The notes below the pieces were generated by a model. That model did no database searches. It saw nothing but the letters and a program-made list of their open reading frames with translations, and had not been told where the DNA came from. A stretch of 64,000 bases of DNA from Pacificoceanicola sp049803835 (GTDB lineage Bacteria > Pseudomonadota > Alphaproteobacteria > Rhodobacterales > Rhodobacteraceae): the NCBI RefSeq assembly GCF_049803835.1, contig NZ_JBNAGK010000002.1, positions 248,001 through 312,000 of the forward strand, in the 5' to 3' direction. Below, piece after piece: positions 1-9,344 of this stretch. The position numbers were made by a program, and so were the translations under genes. Each line of letters begins with the position of its first letter. Position 1 is the stretch's first letter.

Positions 1-939
1 GGAATAGCTTCTGCATGCGGGACAATTGCACGTTTCATCCAAAGGACGCGGATCGTCCGCATGTCGGGCGTTCTTGATGTTGACCTGCCCTCGCCGGGTC
101 CAGGCCTGCCCCGTGCGCCCCGAGCGTGACGGCAAGACGCAGTCCATCATGTCGACGCCGCGCTTCACCGCGCCGACGATGTCGTCGGGCTTGCCCACGC
201 CCATCAGGTAACGCGGCCTGTCCTCCGGCAGGAACCCCGGCGCAAAATCCAGGCAACCGAACATCGCCTCCTGCCCCTCGCCCACCGCCAGCCCGCCAAT
301 GGCATAGCCGTCAAAGCCAATCGCTTTCAAAGCCTCCGCGCTCTCCTCGCGCAGGTCCTGCTCGAGACCGCCCTGCATGATGCCGAAGAGCATATGCCCC
401 GGACGATCCCCAAAGGAATCACGCGAGCGCTGCGCCCACCGCATCGACAGCCGCATGCTTTCCGCGATCCGGTCCCGGTCCGCGGGCAAGGCAGGGCATT
501 CGTCGAAGGCCATCACGATGTCCGAGCCCAGCAGCTTCTGGATCTCCATCGAGCGCTCCGGGCTCAGCATATGCTTCGACCCATCGATATGAGACGAGAA
601 CCGGACCCCCTCCTCCGTCAGCTTCCGCAAACTCGCCAGGCTCATCACCTGAAAGCCGCCCGAATCCGTCAGGATCGGCCGCTCCCAGTTCATGAACCTG
701 TGCAAGCCGCCGAGCCGCGCAATCCGTTCCGCCCCGGGCCGCAGCATCAGGTGGTAGGTATTGCCGAGCAGGATATCCGCCCCGGTTGCCCGCACGCTCT
801 CGGGCAACATGCCCTTCACTGTCGCCGCCGTGCCAACCGGCATGAAGGCCGGGGTCCGGATCTCGCCGCGCGGGGTGGAGATCACGCCAAGCCGCGCCCG
901 CCCGTCCCGCGCCTGAACTTCGAAGGATGTCTGTGTCAT
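1..939 (-). CDS. tgt: Queuine tRNA-ribosyltransferase, 3' part cut by window edge
   Basis: Exchanges guanine-34 for the queuosine precursor in tRNAs with GUN anticodons. The ATG at 939 opens a frame that stays open for 313 codons to the window edge. Seen: the TDSGGFQVMSL substrate-binding stretch, the catalytic-Asp region DCVLPSRSGRTGQAW, and the start of the CNCPAC zinc site (CxCxxC) just before the edge. The family is about 375 residues, so roughly 60 C-terminal residues lie outside the window. It is divergent from the glycosyltransferase genes, with about 200 bp between. Confidence 0.95.
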   Translation of the reverse strand, partial: MTQTSFEVQARDGRARLGVISTPRGEIRTPAFMPVGTAATVKGMLPESVRATGADILLGNTYHLMLRPGAERIARLGGLHRFMNWERPILTDSGGFQVMSLASLRKLTEEGVRFSSHIDGSKHMLSPERSMEIQKLLGSDIVMAFDECPALPADRDRIAESMRLSMRWAQRSRDSFGDRPGHMLFGIMQGGLEQDLREESAEALKAIGFDGYAIGGLAVGEGQEAMFGCLDFAPGFLPEDRPRYLMGVGKPDDIVGAVKRGVDMMDCVLPSRSGRTGQAWTRRGQVNIKNARHADDPRPLDETCNCPACRSYS

Positions 940-980
940 GCCTCCCATTAGCCCCACGCCAAGGGCCTTGGAAAGCCCCT

Positions 981-1006
981 GTGCTTCTTCTTGGTCCAAA
1001 TACCCC
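981..1006 (-). repeat. Fragment of dispersed intergenic repeat family
   Basis: Read on the reverse strand it gives GGGGTATTTGGACC followed by AAGAAGAAG. It resembles the conserved tail (GGTATTT..GGACCAGAGAAG) of the larger elements at 54639-54719 and 60313-60386. This copy lacks the AT-rich inverted repeat. It lies in the divergent gap between tgt and the glycosyltransferases. Confidence 0.45.
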
Positions 1007-1146
1007 AGAACACCCTCTGCCCCGGCCCCCGCCGCCCGTGGAACACAGCTCCCTCGCCACACAGCGCCAGAACAAAGCGTGCCGAAGGCACTCCGCGTGG
1101 GAGAGACCCGCTTGCCGAACGCCCGCCGCCCCGCCAGAGTGGAGCC

Positions 1147-2880
1147 ATGAGCAGCACATACCCCGGCGGCATGCCCGCACTTCTGACGCAATACGAGACC
1201 CGCCGCGACGCCTTCGATTACGCCCCCGGAGAGGGGCTGCCGCCCGGTGACATCGCCCTCGCACCGCTGGCGGATCGCCTTGTCATCGACCCAGGCCAGG
1301 ACCCGGCGGAAGCACCGCCGTTCCGGTCCTCCTACCACCGCAAGCGGTTTGCGCTCCGGCAGGAACTCACCGGCCTGTCGGAACTCGCCTGTCTCAACGG
1401 CATCCTCATCGCGCATCTGCGCAAGCGGGACTGGCCCGATCACGCCCCCGCGCTGTTCCGCCGTCTCTGGGCGGAGCACGCGGCGCATCTGATCGACCAG
1501 CTGGACGCCCGCTGGCTTGTCTCCGCCGTCACCACATTCGGCGACCATGGCGAAACGCCCGCGCAGCGCAGCACCGGCCTTGCGCTCTCCACACTCTTCG
1601 GGGCGATGAAGCTCTACGAGTCCGAGCGTCTTTATTCCGGTCACACGCCCGACCAGCCCTTCACTCTGGACGGCAAGGCGCGGGCCAAGCTGCCGATGGA
1701 GATGGACAGCTACGCGCTCACCTCCGGCGGGCTTGACGTCAACCTGATCGCCCGCCTCTGGCAGGAGGCGGATCAGGACGCGGTGATCCGCCCCCTCGCC
1801 CACCGCCTCCTGACCCTGCTGATCGAGGACGACCGCACCGTGATGCGCCGCCTGATGACCATGCGCCAGCGCAAGGCCCGGCGGGAGACCGCGCACAAGA
1901 CCGGATCGAACAGCGCGCCCTCCCCCGCCCGCGCCGCGTCTCTGACCGCCGATACGCTGCGCTGGGGCCTCGTCAGCACGATCAAGGCCACGCTCCCGGA
2001 GATCGCCCGTTTCGCCGCGCATCACATCACCCTGGGCGCCCATGCTCTGCACATTCATCTGGACGAGCCGGACGCAAAGGCCGCCGCCTTCCTCTCCCGG
2101 CATCCGGCGATCCACGTCATCCAGTGCGACGATGCCTATTGGCAGGCCACCGGCCGCGCCCGCATGGCGGAACACCAGCGCCGGCAGGCCTACAACGCCA
2201 CGCGCGTGCTGCGGCAGGTCGGTGACAGCCTCGACTGGCTCGGTCACATCGACGTGGACGAGTTCCTGATCTGCGACACGCCCATCGCCGACAAGCTGGC
2301 GACCGTCAATCCGGATACCGTCATCGCCCGCATCCCGCCCGCCGAGGCGCTGGCCCCGAAGGACGGCACGGCCCGGCACTTCAAGCTGACCCACAAGCAG
2401 GCGGGCGTGCCAAAGGCCGTCCTGCAGGATGTCTATCCCACCTTCGGGATGCACCTCTACGGCGGGTTCCTGTCGCACACCTCGGGCAAGATCTTCGCCC
2501 GCACCGGCATTCCCGATACCCGCCTCGGCATCCACACCATGAAATACAATGGCGAAGATACCACCAACCGGACCAAACCGCCCGGCCTCTACCTCGCGCA
2601 TTTCCACGCGCCCAGCTGGGACCATTTCCGCCGTCACCTGAAATTCCGGCAGGAGAAAGGCTCCTACCGTCCGCGCTCGGAGCGGACCGAACTGGGACAG
2701 GCGGAGCTGCTGAAATTCGTCGCTGAGGAAGAGGGCGACATGGGGCTGTTCACCGTCTTCGAGGAGGTCTGCGCCGATACGCCGGAGCTGCGCGACCGCC
2801 TCGCGGAACGGGGCATGCTGCTGACCCATGCCTTCGACTTCGACGCCGCCGTGATGCGTGTGTTCGGAGAGCTGCCATGA
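1147..2880 (+). CDS. Glycosyltransferase family 2-like protein with extra N-terminal domain
   Basis: 577 residues from the ATG at 1147. Residues about 270-577 form a glycosyltransferase domain: a WGLVSTIKATLPEI opening and HIDVDEFL at 367-374, whose DxD-type acidic motif usually binds the nucleotide-sugar metal. This is the type often annotated as Glyco_tranf_2_4 in Rhodobacteraceae. Residues 1-260 form a separate, mostly helical region that I do not recognise. It may bind the acceptor or be an independent enzyme. The stop overlaps the next gene (ATGA), which encodes a second copy of the glycosyltransferase domain. Substrate unknown. Confidence 0.8.
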   Translation: MSSTYPGGMPALLTQYETRRDAFDYAPGEGLPPGDIALAPLADRLVIDPGQDPAEAPPFRSSYHRKRFALRQELTGLSELACLNGILIAHLRKRDWPDHAPALFRRLWAEHAAHLIDQLDARWLVSAVTTFGDHGETPAQRSTGLALSTLFGAMKLYESERLYSGHTPDQPFTLDGKARAKLPMEMDSYALTSGGLDVNLIARLWQEADQDAVIRPLAHRLLTLLIEDDRTVMRRLMTMRQRKARRETAHKTGSNSAPSPARAASLTADTLRWGLVSTIKATLPEIARFAAHHITLGAHALHIHLDEPDAKAAAFLSRHPAIHVIQCDDAYWQATGRARMAEHQRRQAYNATRVLRQVGDSLDWLGHIDVDEFLICDTPIADKLATVNPDTVIARIPPAEALAPKDGTARHFKLTHKQAGVPKAVLQDVYPTFGMHLYGGFLSHTSGKIFARTGIPDTRLGIHTMKYNGEDTTNRTKPPGLYLAHFHAPSWDHFRRHLKFRQEKGSYRPRSERTELGQAELLKFVAEEEGDMGLFTVFEEVCADTPELRDRLAERGMLLTHAFDFDAAVMRVFGELP

Positions 2881-3836
2881 GTGACCTGCCGCATTGGGGC
2901 GTGATCTCCACCATCAAGGCGCCGCTGCCCGCCGTGCTCGATTTCGCGGCCTGGCATCTCGAACTCGGGGCGCATCGGCTCTACCTCTATCTCGACGATC
3001 CCGCGCCCGAGACGCAGGCGCTGCTCGCGGCGCATCCGAAGATCAGGGTCTGGCAAACCGATGCGGCCTGGTGGCACAAGCGCGGCGGCAGGCCGGAGAA
3101 GCACCAGGTCCGTCAGTGCAGGAACGCCCGACATACCAACAACCGCACGCCGGAAGTGGACTGGCTCTGTCACATCGACGTGGACGAATTCCTGCTGCCC
3201 GCCTACCCGATTGCCGAACAACTGGCAGAGCTGGACCTGAACACCCTCTGCGCCCGCATCCGCCCGGTCGAAGCGCTCGCCCCCGGCAAAGGCACCGCGC
3301 CGCAGGATACCGCCTTCAAGGCCTTTCACCTCGACCAGCACGAGCGCCAGCGGGCGGCGGAGGACTGTTTCCCGACCTGGGGTGCACATCTCTCCGGCGG
3401 GTTCCTGAGCCATGTGGCGGGCAAGCTGTTCTTCCGCAGCGGCCTGAAGGGCCTCGACATCCGCATCCACAACGTCACCCTCGACGGCGTGCAGAACCCC
3501 GGACAGGTGGACCTGACCTCCTGCGAATTGGGCCATTTCCACGCAGCGACTTGGGAGCACTTCCTGAACGCCTTCCGCTTCCGCCTCTCCAAAGGCTCCT
3601 ACCGCGCCGAGCTGAAACCGCAGGTACGCAAGGACGGTGCGCTGAGCCTGCACGACCTGTTCACCCGGATCGAAGCGAACGGCGGCGAGGATGCGCTCCG
3701 CGCGTTCTACACCGAGGTCTGCACCGCCACCCCTGCGCTTTGCGACAAACTGGAGGCGCATGGCTTGCTGAGGCGGCGCGTCATGGCCCTGCCCGGCCTG
3801 CGGCACAAGCACTTCCCCGGCTACACTCCGGCCTGA
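2877..3836 (+). CDS. Glycosyltransferase family 2-like protein (tandem paralogue)
   Basis: 319 residues, almost only the glycosyltransferase domain. It begins WGVISTIKAPLPAVLDF, matching the C-terminal domain of the preceding protein, and carries the same HIDVDEFL motif at 99-106 and a similar GGFLSHxxGK stretch. The 4-bp ATGA overlap with the upstream gene implies translational coupling. The pair is most simply read as a tandem duplication in which only the first copy kept or gained the N-terminal domain. A role in surface polysaccharide is inferred from the family only. Confidence 0.8.
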   Translation: MSDLPHWGVISTIKAPLPAVLDFAAWHLELGAHRLYLYLDDPAPETQALLAAHPKIRVWQTDAAWWHKRGGRPEKHQVRQCRNARHTNNRTPEVDWLCHIDVDEFLLPAYPIAEQLAELDLNTLCARIRPVEALAPGKGTAPQDTAFKAFHLDQHERQRAAEDCFPTWGAHLSGGFLSHVAGKLFFRSGLKGLDIRIHNVTLDGVQNPGQVDLTSCELGHFHAATWEHFLNAFRFRLSKGSYRAELKPQVRKDGALSLHDLFTRIEANGGEDALRAFYTEVCTATPALCDKLEAHGLLRRRVMALPGLRHKHFPGYTPA

Positions 3837-3903
3837 AACCGGGAACTGTCCCCGTTTCGGACACAATCGGCGGCGGTTGCTTCCAATGCAATCCAGCCTG
3901 CAA

Positions 3904-3932
3904 TTGACCTTTGTGCACAATTTGACTAAGGC
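3904..3932 (+). promoter_or_regulatory. Candidate sigma70 promoter of the DEAD-box helicase gene
   Basis: TTGACC at 3904-3909, a 17-bp spacer, then TAAGGC at 3927-3932. The -35 is good and the -10 poor. It has the same TTGACC-N17-TAAG form as the candidate nuo promoter at 31101-31129. It implies a 5' untranslated region of about 100 nt before the ATG at 4039. Confidence 0.35.
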
Positions 3933-4038
3933 AGCGCACACGAGTCACGAACGCGGCACATCGCGGGGTCATACGGGCCTTGACTCTCATACGGACGCGC
4001 AGGCCATGGTTTCAAGTGCCTGCATTGATCGGACAGGC

Positions 4039-5484
4039 ATGACGGATACCAATATCACCCCGAAATTCGCGGATCTCAATCTCAATCCCAAGGTCCTGAA
4101 GGCCATCGAAGAGGCCGGATACGAGACCCCAACGCCGATTCAGGCGGGCGCAATTCCCCCGGCCCTCGAAGGCCGCGACGTACTCGGAATCGCCCAGACC
4201 GGCACCGGCAAGACCGCCTCCTTCACCCTCCCCATGATCACCATGCTGGCCCGTGGCCGCGCCCGGGCGCGGATGCCGCGTTCGCTGGTGCTCTGCCCGA
4301 CGCGGGAACTGGCGGCGCAGGTGGCGGAAAACTTCGACACCTACGCCAAGCACGTGAAGCTGACGAAGGCGCTGCTGATCGGCGGCGTGAGCTTCAAGGA
4401 ACAGGACACCCTGATCGACAAGGGCGTCGACGTGCTGATCGCCACGCCGGGCCGCCTGCTTGACCATTTCGAGCGCGGCAAGCTGATCCTCTCGGACGTG
4501 AAGGTCATGGTCGTGGACGAGGCCGACCGGATGCTCGACATGGGTTTCATTCCCGATATCGAACGCATTTTCGGCCTGACGCCCTTCACCCGCCAGACGC
4601 TGTTCTTCTCCGCCACCATGGCACCGGAGATCGAGCGCATCACCAACACCTTCCTCTCCTCGCCCGCCCGCATCGAGGTGGCCCGGCAGGCGACCGCCTC
4701 CGAGACCATTGACCAGGGCGCGGTGATCTTCAAGGCGTCCCGCAAGGACCGCGAGGCCACCGAGAAGCGCCGCGTTCTGCGGGGCCTGATCGACGGCGAG
4801 GGCGAGAAACTGACCAACGGCATCATCTTCTGCAACCGCAAGGTCGACGTCGATATCGTTGCGAAATCCCTGTCGAAATACGGCTATGACGCGGCGCCCA
4901 TCCACGGCGATCTCGACCAGTCGCAACGCACCCGGACGCTGGACAGCTTCCGCGAAGGGCGGCTGCGGCTGCTGATCGCCTCTGACGTGGCGGCGCGCGG
5001 ACTGGACGTGCCCTCGGTCAGCCATGTGTTCAACTACGACGTGCCGGGTCATGCCGAGGATTATGTGCACCGCATCGGCCGCACCGGCCGCGCCGGGCGC
5101 TCGGGCAAGGCGCTGACCATCGTTGTGCCGCGCGACGAGAAGAACTTTGCCGCCGTCGAGGCGCTGATCCAGAGAGAAATCACGCGCGTCGAAAGCCCGG
5201 TTCAAACCGGCGCACCGGAAGCCGATGACGCACCGAAGGACGAGGGCCGCAGCCGTCCCAGCCGCTCCCGGAGCCGGTCCCGCGCAAGCGAAGACCGCGC
5301 ACCACGCCAGGACTCCCCGTCCGAAGCCCGCAGCGAACCCCGCGCCGAACGCGCCCCCCGCCCGGACCGCAATGACCGCAGCGACCGGGGCCAACGCCGC
5401 GGCGGCGACAGTGCGGTTGTCGGAATGGGCGACCACATGCCCGAGTTCATCGCGCTCAGTTTCGACGAACGCCGCGCCAGCTGA
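4039..5484 (+). CDS. DEAD-box ATP-dependent RNA helicase
   Basis: 481 residues. Unwinds RNA duplexes in the cytoplasm, typically in ribosome assembly, mRNA decay or cold adaptation. Visible motifs in order: Q motif around residues 10-35, Walker A AQTGTGKT 52-59, PTRELA 88-93, DEAD 160-163, SAT 191-193, HRIGRTGR 344-351. After about residue 395 the chain becomes a low-complexity tail rich in Arg, Ser and Asp, common in RhlE-like helicases and likely an RNA-binding extension. I chose the ATG at 4039 because upstream in-frame codons (for example the ATG at 4006) add residues not typical of the family. Confidence 0.93.
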   Translation: MTDTNITPKFADLNLNPKVLKAIEEAGYETPTPIQAGAIPPALEGRDVLGIAQTGTGKTASFTLPMITMLARGRARARMPRSLVLCPTRELAAQVAENFDTYAKHVKLTKALLIGGVSFKEQDTLIDKGVDVLIATPGRLLDHFERGKLILSDVKVMVVDEADRMLDMGFIPDIERIFGLTPFTRQTLFFSATMAPEIERITNTFLSSPARIEVARQATASETIDQGAVIFKASRKDREATEKRRVLRGLIDGEGEKLTNGIIFCNRKVDVDIVAKSLSKYGYDAAPIHGDLDQSQRTRTLDSFREGRLRLLIASDVAARGLDVPSVSHVFNYDVPGHAEDYVHRIGRTGRAGRSGKALTIVVPRDEKNFAAVEALIQREITRVESPVQTGAPEADDAPKDEGRSRPSRSRSRSRASEDRAPRQDSPSEARSEPRAERAPRPDRNDRSDRGQRRGGDSAVVGMGDHMPEFIALSFDERRAS

Positions 5485-5625
5485 GGCGCGGCGGACGCTT
5501 CGGACAATCCACTTCAATCTGCAGGCAAATCTCGGCCGGCCCCGGTCGTATGGTCATGCACTGTTAAGGCTAGCTTTACGTTCCATGCCGTACCGTCAAC
5601 CCGATGGTAATGAGTGGAACGACCA

Positions 5626-5994
5626 ATGTCCGAGTTGACAAATCCCCTTCCAGCCGACGGCGCGCGACCAGGCCGCGCCGACGCGCTCGAAGACAAATAT
5701 CGCAAGATGCGGTCCGACGACCGGATCGACTGCCACATTGCCGCCCATGCGGTGCAGGATGGTTACCGGGTGCCTTGCACCGTCCTCGACATCTCGCCCG
5801 GCGGTGCCAAGCTGCAGTTCGACTCGCTCTCGACGCAGTCCATCCATGACCGCCCCATAGTGCTCGACATCCCGCACATCGGCGGACTGCCCGCCACCTT
5901 TCGCTGGCGTGCCGGGGACCGCGGCGGCGTGATCTTCACGCTGTCCGAACTGAACCAGTCCGCACTCCGCCGGAAACTCGCCGAATACTTCTGA
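5626..5994 (+). CDS. PilZ-domain protein (probable c-di-GMP binder)
   Basis: 123 residues from ATG 5626, a single PilZ-type domain. The two hallmark c-di-GMP contacts are visible: RxxxR as RSDDR at 29-33 and [D/N]xSxxG as DISPGG at 55-60. No other domain or membrane segment is present, so it is likely a small diguanylate receptor acting through a partner. It stands alone between the helicase and the convergent rnj gene. Confidence 0.85.
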   Translation: MSELTNPLPADGARPGRADALEDKYRKMRSDDRIDCHIAAHAVQDGYRVPCTVLDISPGGAKLQFDSLSTQSIHDRPIVLDIPHIGGLPATFRWRAGDRGGVIFTLSELNQSALRRKLAEYF

Positions 5995-6005
5995 GCGCCG
6001 CCGCC

Positions 6006-7673
6006 TCACATGAGGCGGCTGATCACCACCGTCACTTCGGGTTTCTTTCCGATCTCGGTCTGGGCCGTCTGCCGCACGATCCGGCGCAGGCCCTCCTCGA
6101 TCTTGTCATCGTCGGTCAGCGTCTTTGTCCCGGCACGGCCCAGCCATTGCGACAGGTCCTCTTCGAGAATGTCCGTCAGCGGCGCATTGGACCGGCCGAT
6201 CTCCGCCAGCCCCATCAGCTCGCACCAGGGCTCGCCCAGAACCTCGTCATCCTCGTCGATCAGCACCGTCACCACCACATGGCCGTTGAGCGCCATCCGG
6301 ATGCGATCCCGCACGATACCGTCCAGCGCCCCGATCTGCACCGACCCGTCGAGATAGGTCCGCCCGGTCTCGATGTATTCCGCCACGGTCGGCGCGTTGC
6401 CGGTGAGGTCGATCATCATGCCGTTGACCGCCAGGACCCCGGTGCGCCCCTTGCTCGCCGTCAGCTTGACGTGCTCACGCAGGTGCCGGTGCTCACCGTG
6501 CATCGGCACCACGATCTGCGGTTGCACCACGTCCTGCAGGGTCTCGAGATCCGGCCGGTTGGCATGGCCCGAGACGTGATAGAGCCCGTTGGAATCGTCC
6601 ACCACATCCACGCCCATCTCCGAGAGCTGGTTCATGATGCGGATCACGCCGCGCTCGTTGCCCGGGATGGTCTTGGAGGAGAACAGGAACAGATCGCCCT
6701 CCTTCAGCGAAATCCCGTTGTACTTGCCCCGCGCCAGCTGCGCCGAAGCGGCGCGACGTTCGCCCTGCGAGCCGGTCACCAGCAAGAGCAGGTTCTCGCG
6801 CGGGATCTGACTGGCTTCTTCCGGCGAGACCACCGTGGGGAAGCTGCTCAGGACGCCGGTTTCAACCGCCGCCTCGATCATCCGCCGCATGGCCCGGCCC
6901 ATGAGGCAGATCGACCGCCCGGCCCGCGCACCCGCATCCGCCAGCGTCTTCACCCGCGCCACGTTGGAGGCGAAGGTTGTCGCCACCACCATGTGCGGCG
7001 CGTCGGCGATCAGCTTCTGCACGTTCGGGCCTAGCTCGGCCTCCGAGCGCCCCGGATGCTGCGAAAACACATTGGTGGAATCGCAGATCAGCGCCTTCAC
7101 GCCCGGTTTCGCCACCTCGGCCCAGAGCTCCGGGTCCCATGGCTCGCCCACCAGCGGTGTCGGATCGAGCTTGAAATCCCCCGAATGGATCACCCGTCCG
7201 GCGGGCGTGTCGATGACCAGAGCGCTGCTTTCCGGGATCGAGTGCGAAATCGGCAGGAAGCCCACGGTGAACGGCCCCTCCGTCACGGTCTCCGGCCATT
7301 TCGACACGGTCCGGACCGCCTTCCCCTCGATGCCATATTCGTTCAGCTTGTGCCGCGCGATGTTCGCCGTGAACGCCCGCGCATAGATCGGTGCGCCGAG
7401 CGCTTCGAAGGTATGGCCGATGGCGCCGACGTGGTCCTCATGCGCGTGGGTCACGAAGACCGCCTCGATGCGGTTGCGGTTTTCCTTGAGCCAGGTGATG
7501 TCCGGCAGGATCAGGTCCACCCCGGGAGTGCCGTCCATGTCCGGGAAGGTCACGCCGAGGTCGACGACGATCAGCCGCTCCTCCCCCGGCTTGCCATAGC
7601 CGTAGACATAACAGTTCATGCCGATCTCGCCGGCACCCCCAAGGGGAAGATAGATCAGTCGTTCATCGCTCAT
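6006..7673 (-). CDS. rnj: Ribonuclease J
   Basis: 555 residues, full length for RNase J, a metallo-beta-lactamase/beta-CASP 5'-exo- and endoribonuclease for mRNA turnover and rRNA maturation. Metal site THAHEDH with HxHxDH at 76-81; GGAGEIGMNCYV at the N-terminus; HSGDFKLDPTP and MHGEHRHL motifs follow. Its ATG overlaps the coaX stop (ATGA), so birA-coaX-rnj is one transcription unit. An 8-bp inverted repeat (6002-6019) covers its stop codon. Confidence 0.95.
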   Translation of the reverse strand: MSDERLIYLPLGGAGEIGMNCYVYGYGKPGEERLIVVDLGVTFPDMDGTPGVDLILPDITWLKENRNRIEAVFVTHAHEDHVGAIGHTFEALGAPIYARAFTANIARHKLNEYGIEGKAVRTVSKWPETVTEGPFTVGFLPISHSIPESSALVIDTPAGRVIHSGDFKLDPTPLVGEPWDPELWAEVAKPGVKALICDSTNVFSQHPGRSEAELGPNVQKLIADAPHMVVATTFASNVARVKTLADAGARAGRSICLMGRAMRRMIEAAVETGVLSSFPTVVSPEEASQIPRENLLLLVTGSQGERRAASAQLARGKYNGISLKEGDLFLFSSKTIPGNERGVIRIMNQLSEMGVDVVDDSNGLYHVSGHANRPDLETLQDVVQPQIVVPMHGEHRHLREHVKLTASKGRTGVLAVNGMMIDLTGNAPTVAEYIETGRTYLDGSVQIGALDGIVRDRIRMALNGHVVVTVLIDEDDEVLGEPWCELMGLAEIGRSNAPLTDILEEDLSQWLGRAGTKTLTDDDKIEEGLRRIVRQTAQTEIGKKPEVTVVISRLM

Positions 7674-8464
7674 ACGTCTTTGGCCTCTGCCTCGGTCAGT
7701 CTCTTGTTGTAGGTGTGGATGACGGTCAGCCCATGCATGGTCAGGTCATCCTCGATCACGTCGAAGAGCACTTCGCCGCTGGCGAAAAGCGGCGCAAGGC
7801 CGCCGGTGCCGATGACCTTCATCGGTTTGCCGTACTCCGATTTGATGCGCTCCGTGATCCCCTGGATCAACCCGACGTAGCCCCAGAACACGCCGGACTG
7901 GATACAGCCAACCGTATTGGTGCCGATGACCTTGTCCGGCTGGGTGATGTCCACATGCGGCAGCGCCGCCGCCCCCTGGTGCAGCGCTTCGAGGCTGAGA
8001 TTCACGCCCGGGGCGATCACGCCGCCAACATAGGCCCCGTCCTCGGCCACCACGTCGAAATTCGTCGCCGTGCCGAAATCCACCACCACGCAGTCGCCAC
8101 CGTGCCGGTCGAACGCGGCCGCGGCATTCGCCAGACGGTCCGGCCCGACCCCGGTTCCGGCATCGACGCGCGGCGCGTTCGGCAGCCGGCATTCCGGCTT
8201 GCCGACGACGAGCGGGCGGCAACCGAAGAACCGGTCCGAAAAGACACGCAGGTTCCAGACCACGCGCGGCACGGTCGAGGAGATGATCACATCGGAGATC
8301 TTCGCCTTGATGCCGTAGTGGGTCACAAGCGTCGAGTACCAGGTGAAATAGGCATCCGCAGTGCGGCTGTGATGGGTCGAGGTGCGCAGGGTGCAAAGGA
8401 ACTTCGTGCCGTCCCAGATGGAAAACACCGTATTGGTGTTGCCACAGTCGATGCAAAGCAGCAT
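7670..8464 (-). CDS. coaX: Type III pantothenate kinase
   Basis: 264 residues. Phosphorylates pantothenate, the first step of CoA synthesis. The N-terminal IDCGNTN phosphate-binding motif, DAGTGVGPDRLANA, DFGTATNFD and GGVIAPG are as in CoaX. The ATG at 8464 was chosen because IDCGNTN must sit near the N-terminus; the frame is open further upstream but runs into birA. It follows birA by 11 nt and overlaps rnj by 4 nt. The birA-coaX pairing is widespread in bacteria. Confidence 0.95.
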   Translation of the reverse strand: MLLCIDCGNTNTVFSIWDGTKFLCTLRTSTHHSRTADAYFTWYSTLVTHYGIKAKISDVIISSTVPRVVWNLRVFSDRFFGCRPLVVGKPECRLPNAPRVDAGTGVGPDRLANAAAAFDRHGGDCVVVDFGTATNFDVVAEDGAYVGGVIAPGVNLSLEALHQGAAALPHVDITQPDKVIGTNTVGCIQSGVFWGYVGLIQGITERIKSEYGKPMKVIGTGGLAPLFASGEVLFDVIEDDLTMHGLTVIHTYNKRLTEAEAKDV

Positions 8465-8475
8465 GGCCGCCCCTT

Positions 8476-9207
8476 TCAGAAGAAAACATCCGCCGCGGCA
8501 ATCGCGCGGCGGGCTTCGCTGGTCTTTAGGACAAGATTGCCGCTCTCGTCCACCGTCTCGAATGTACCACGAAACACCTGTGTCCCGGTACGCGCAGTGA
8601 TCTCCTCGCCCAGCCGCGCCGCCCTGGAAAGCCAGGCCTCCCGGATCGGCCCGAAGCCGTAGGTGACAAAAGCCACCTCCCGCACGGCATAGGCCGCCGC
8701 CAGCGCCTCCAGCATCTGCTCCGGCAGGACCCGCTTGCCGGTCTCGGCCAGGAGCGAGACAGGCGCCACCGCCCCCGGCTCCACCTGGTCCACCCCCGGC
8801 GCGGCGATCAGGTTGACGCCGATGCCGATGACCAGATGCCCGGCCACGCTCTCCAGCAGGATACCCGCCAGCTTGCCGCCATGCAGGAGCACATCGTTCG
8901 GCCATTTGAGCGCCAGACCGGATGCATCACCCGCCAAGGCCTCAAGCGCATCGTACAGGGCCAGCGACGCCACGAAGCTGCGCAGCGCCATCACCTCCGG
9001 AGGCTCCTGCGGACGCAGCACAAGCGACGCGGCGAAATTCCCCGGCGGATTGACCCAGGGGCGCCCCCGCCGCCCCCGCGCCGCGGTCTGCCTCAGCCCG
9101 AGGATCCACTCCGGCCCGGCCAGCGCCCCGGCAATCCGGGCCCCCTCGGCACTGGTGCTGTCCACCTCCGCCAGCACCCGCCGCCCATATCCGTCCGGCC
9201 AAGCCAT
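8476..9207 (-). CDS. birA: Biotin--[acetyl-CoA-carboxylase] ligase
   Basis: 243 residues. Activates biotin as biotinyl-AMP and attaches it to carrier lysines. The GRGRRGRPW adenylate loop (about 44-51) and KWPNDVLL (101-108) are present. There is no N-terminal winged helix, so this is a monofunctional ligase that cannot act as the DNA-binding repressor known in E. coli. A likely client in this window is the biotin carrier domain of MccA (K607). The hairpins at 9251-9319 separate it from nuoN. Confidence 0.92.
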   Translation of the reverse strand: MAWPDGYGRRVLAEVDSTSAEGARIAGALAGPEWILGLRQTAARGRRGRPWVNPPGNFAASLVLRPQEPPEVMALRSFVASLALYDALEALAGDASGLALKWPNDVLLHGGKLAGILLESVAGHLVIGIGVNLIAAPGVDQVEPGAVAPVSLLAETGKRVLPEQMLEALAAAYAVREVAFVTYGFGPIREAWLSRAARLGEEITARTGTQVFRGTFETVDESGNLVLKTSEARRAIAAADVFF

Positions 9208-9250
9208 CTGTGCCGCCCCTTGTTTCCAATTGCCTGAAATATCCCGTGGT

Positions 9251-9319
9251 CTGGAGCAGCGCTCCAGAAGGCCGCAGGCCTTTCATCCAAAAACAAAGCG
9301 ACGCGCCCGAAGGCGCGTC
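9251..9319 (-). terminator. Intrinsic terminator of the nuo operon plus a second hairpin
   Basis: On the reverse strand, 26 nt after the nuoN stop, GACGCGCC-TTCG-GGCGCGTC (9319-9300) forms an 8-bp stem with a UUCG tetraloop, followed by GCTTTGTTTTTGG. That is a classic intrinsic terminator. A second 7-bp hairpin, CTGGAGC-GCT-GCTCCAG, lies at 9251-9267 before birA. Together they should insulate birA-coaX-rnj from the nuo operon, unless readthrough occurs. Confidence 0.8.
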
Positions 9320-9344
9320 CCCTTTTGACAACCGCTGCGCGGCG

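Noticed and set aside
2664..3941. Reverse-strand frame over the second glycosyltransferase
   Set aside because: Antisense to a gene with a clear HIDVDEFL motif; no domain on the reverse.
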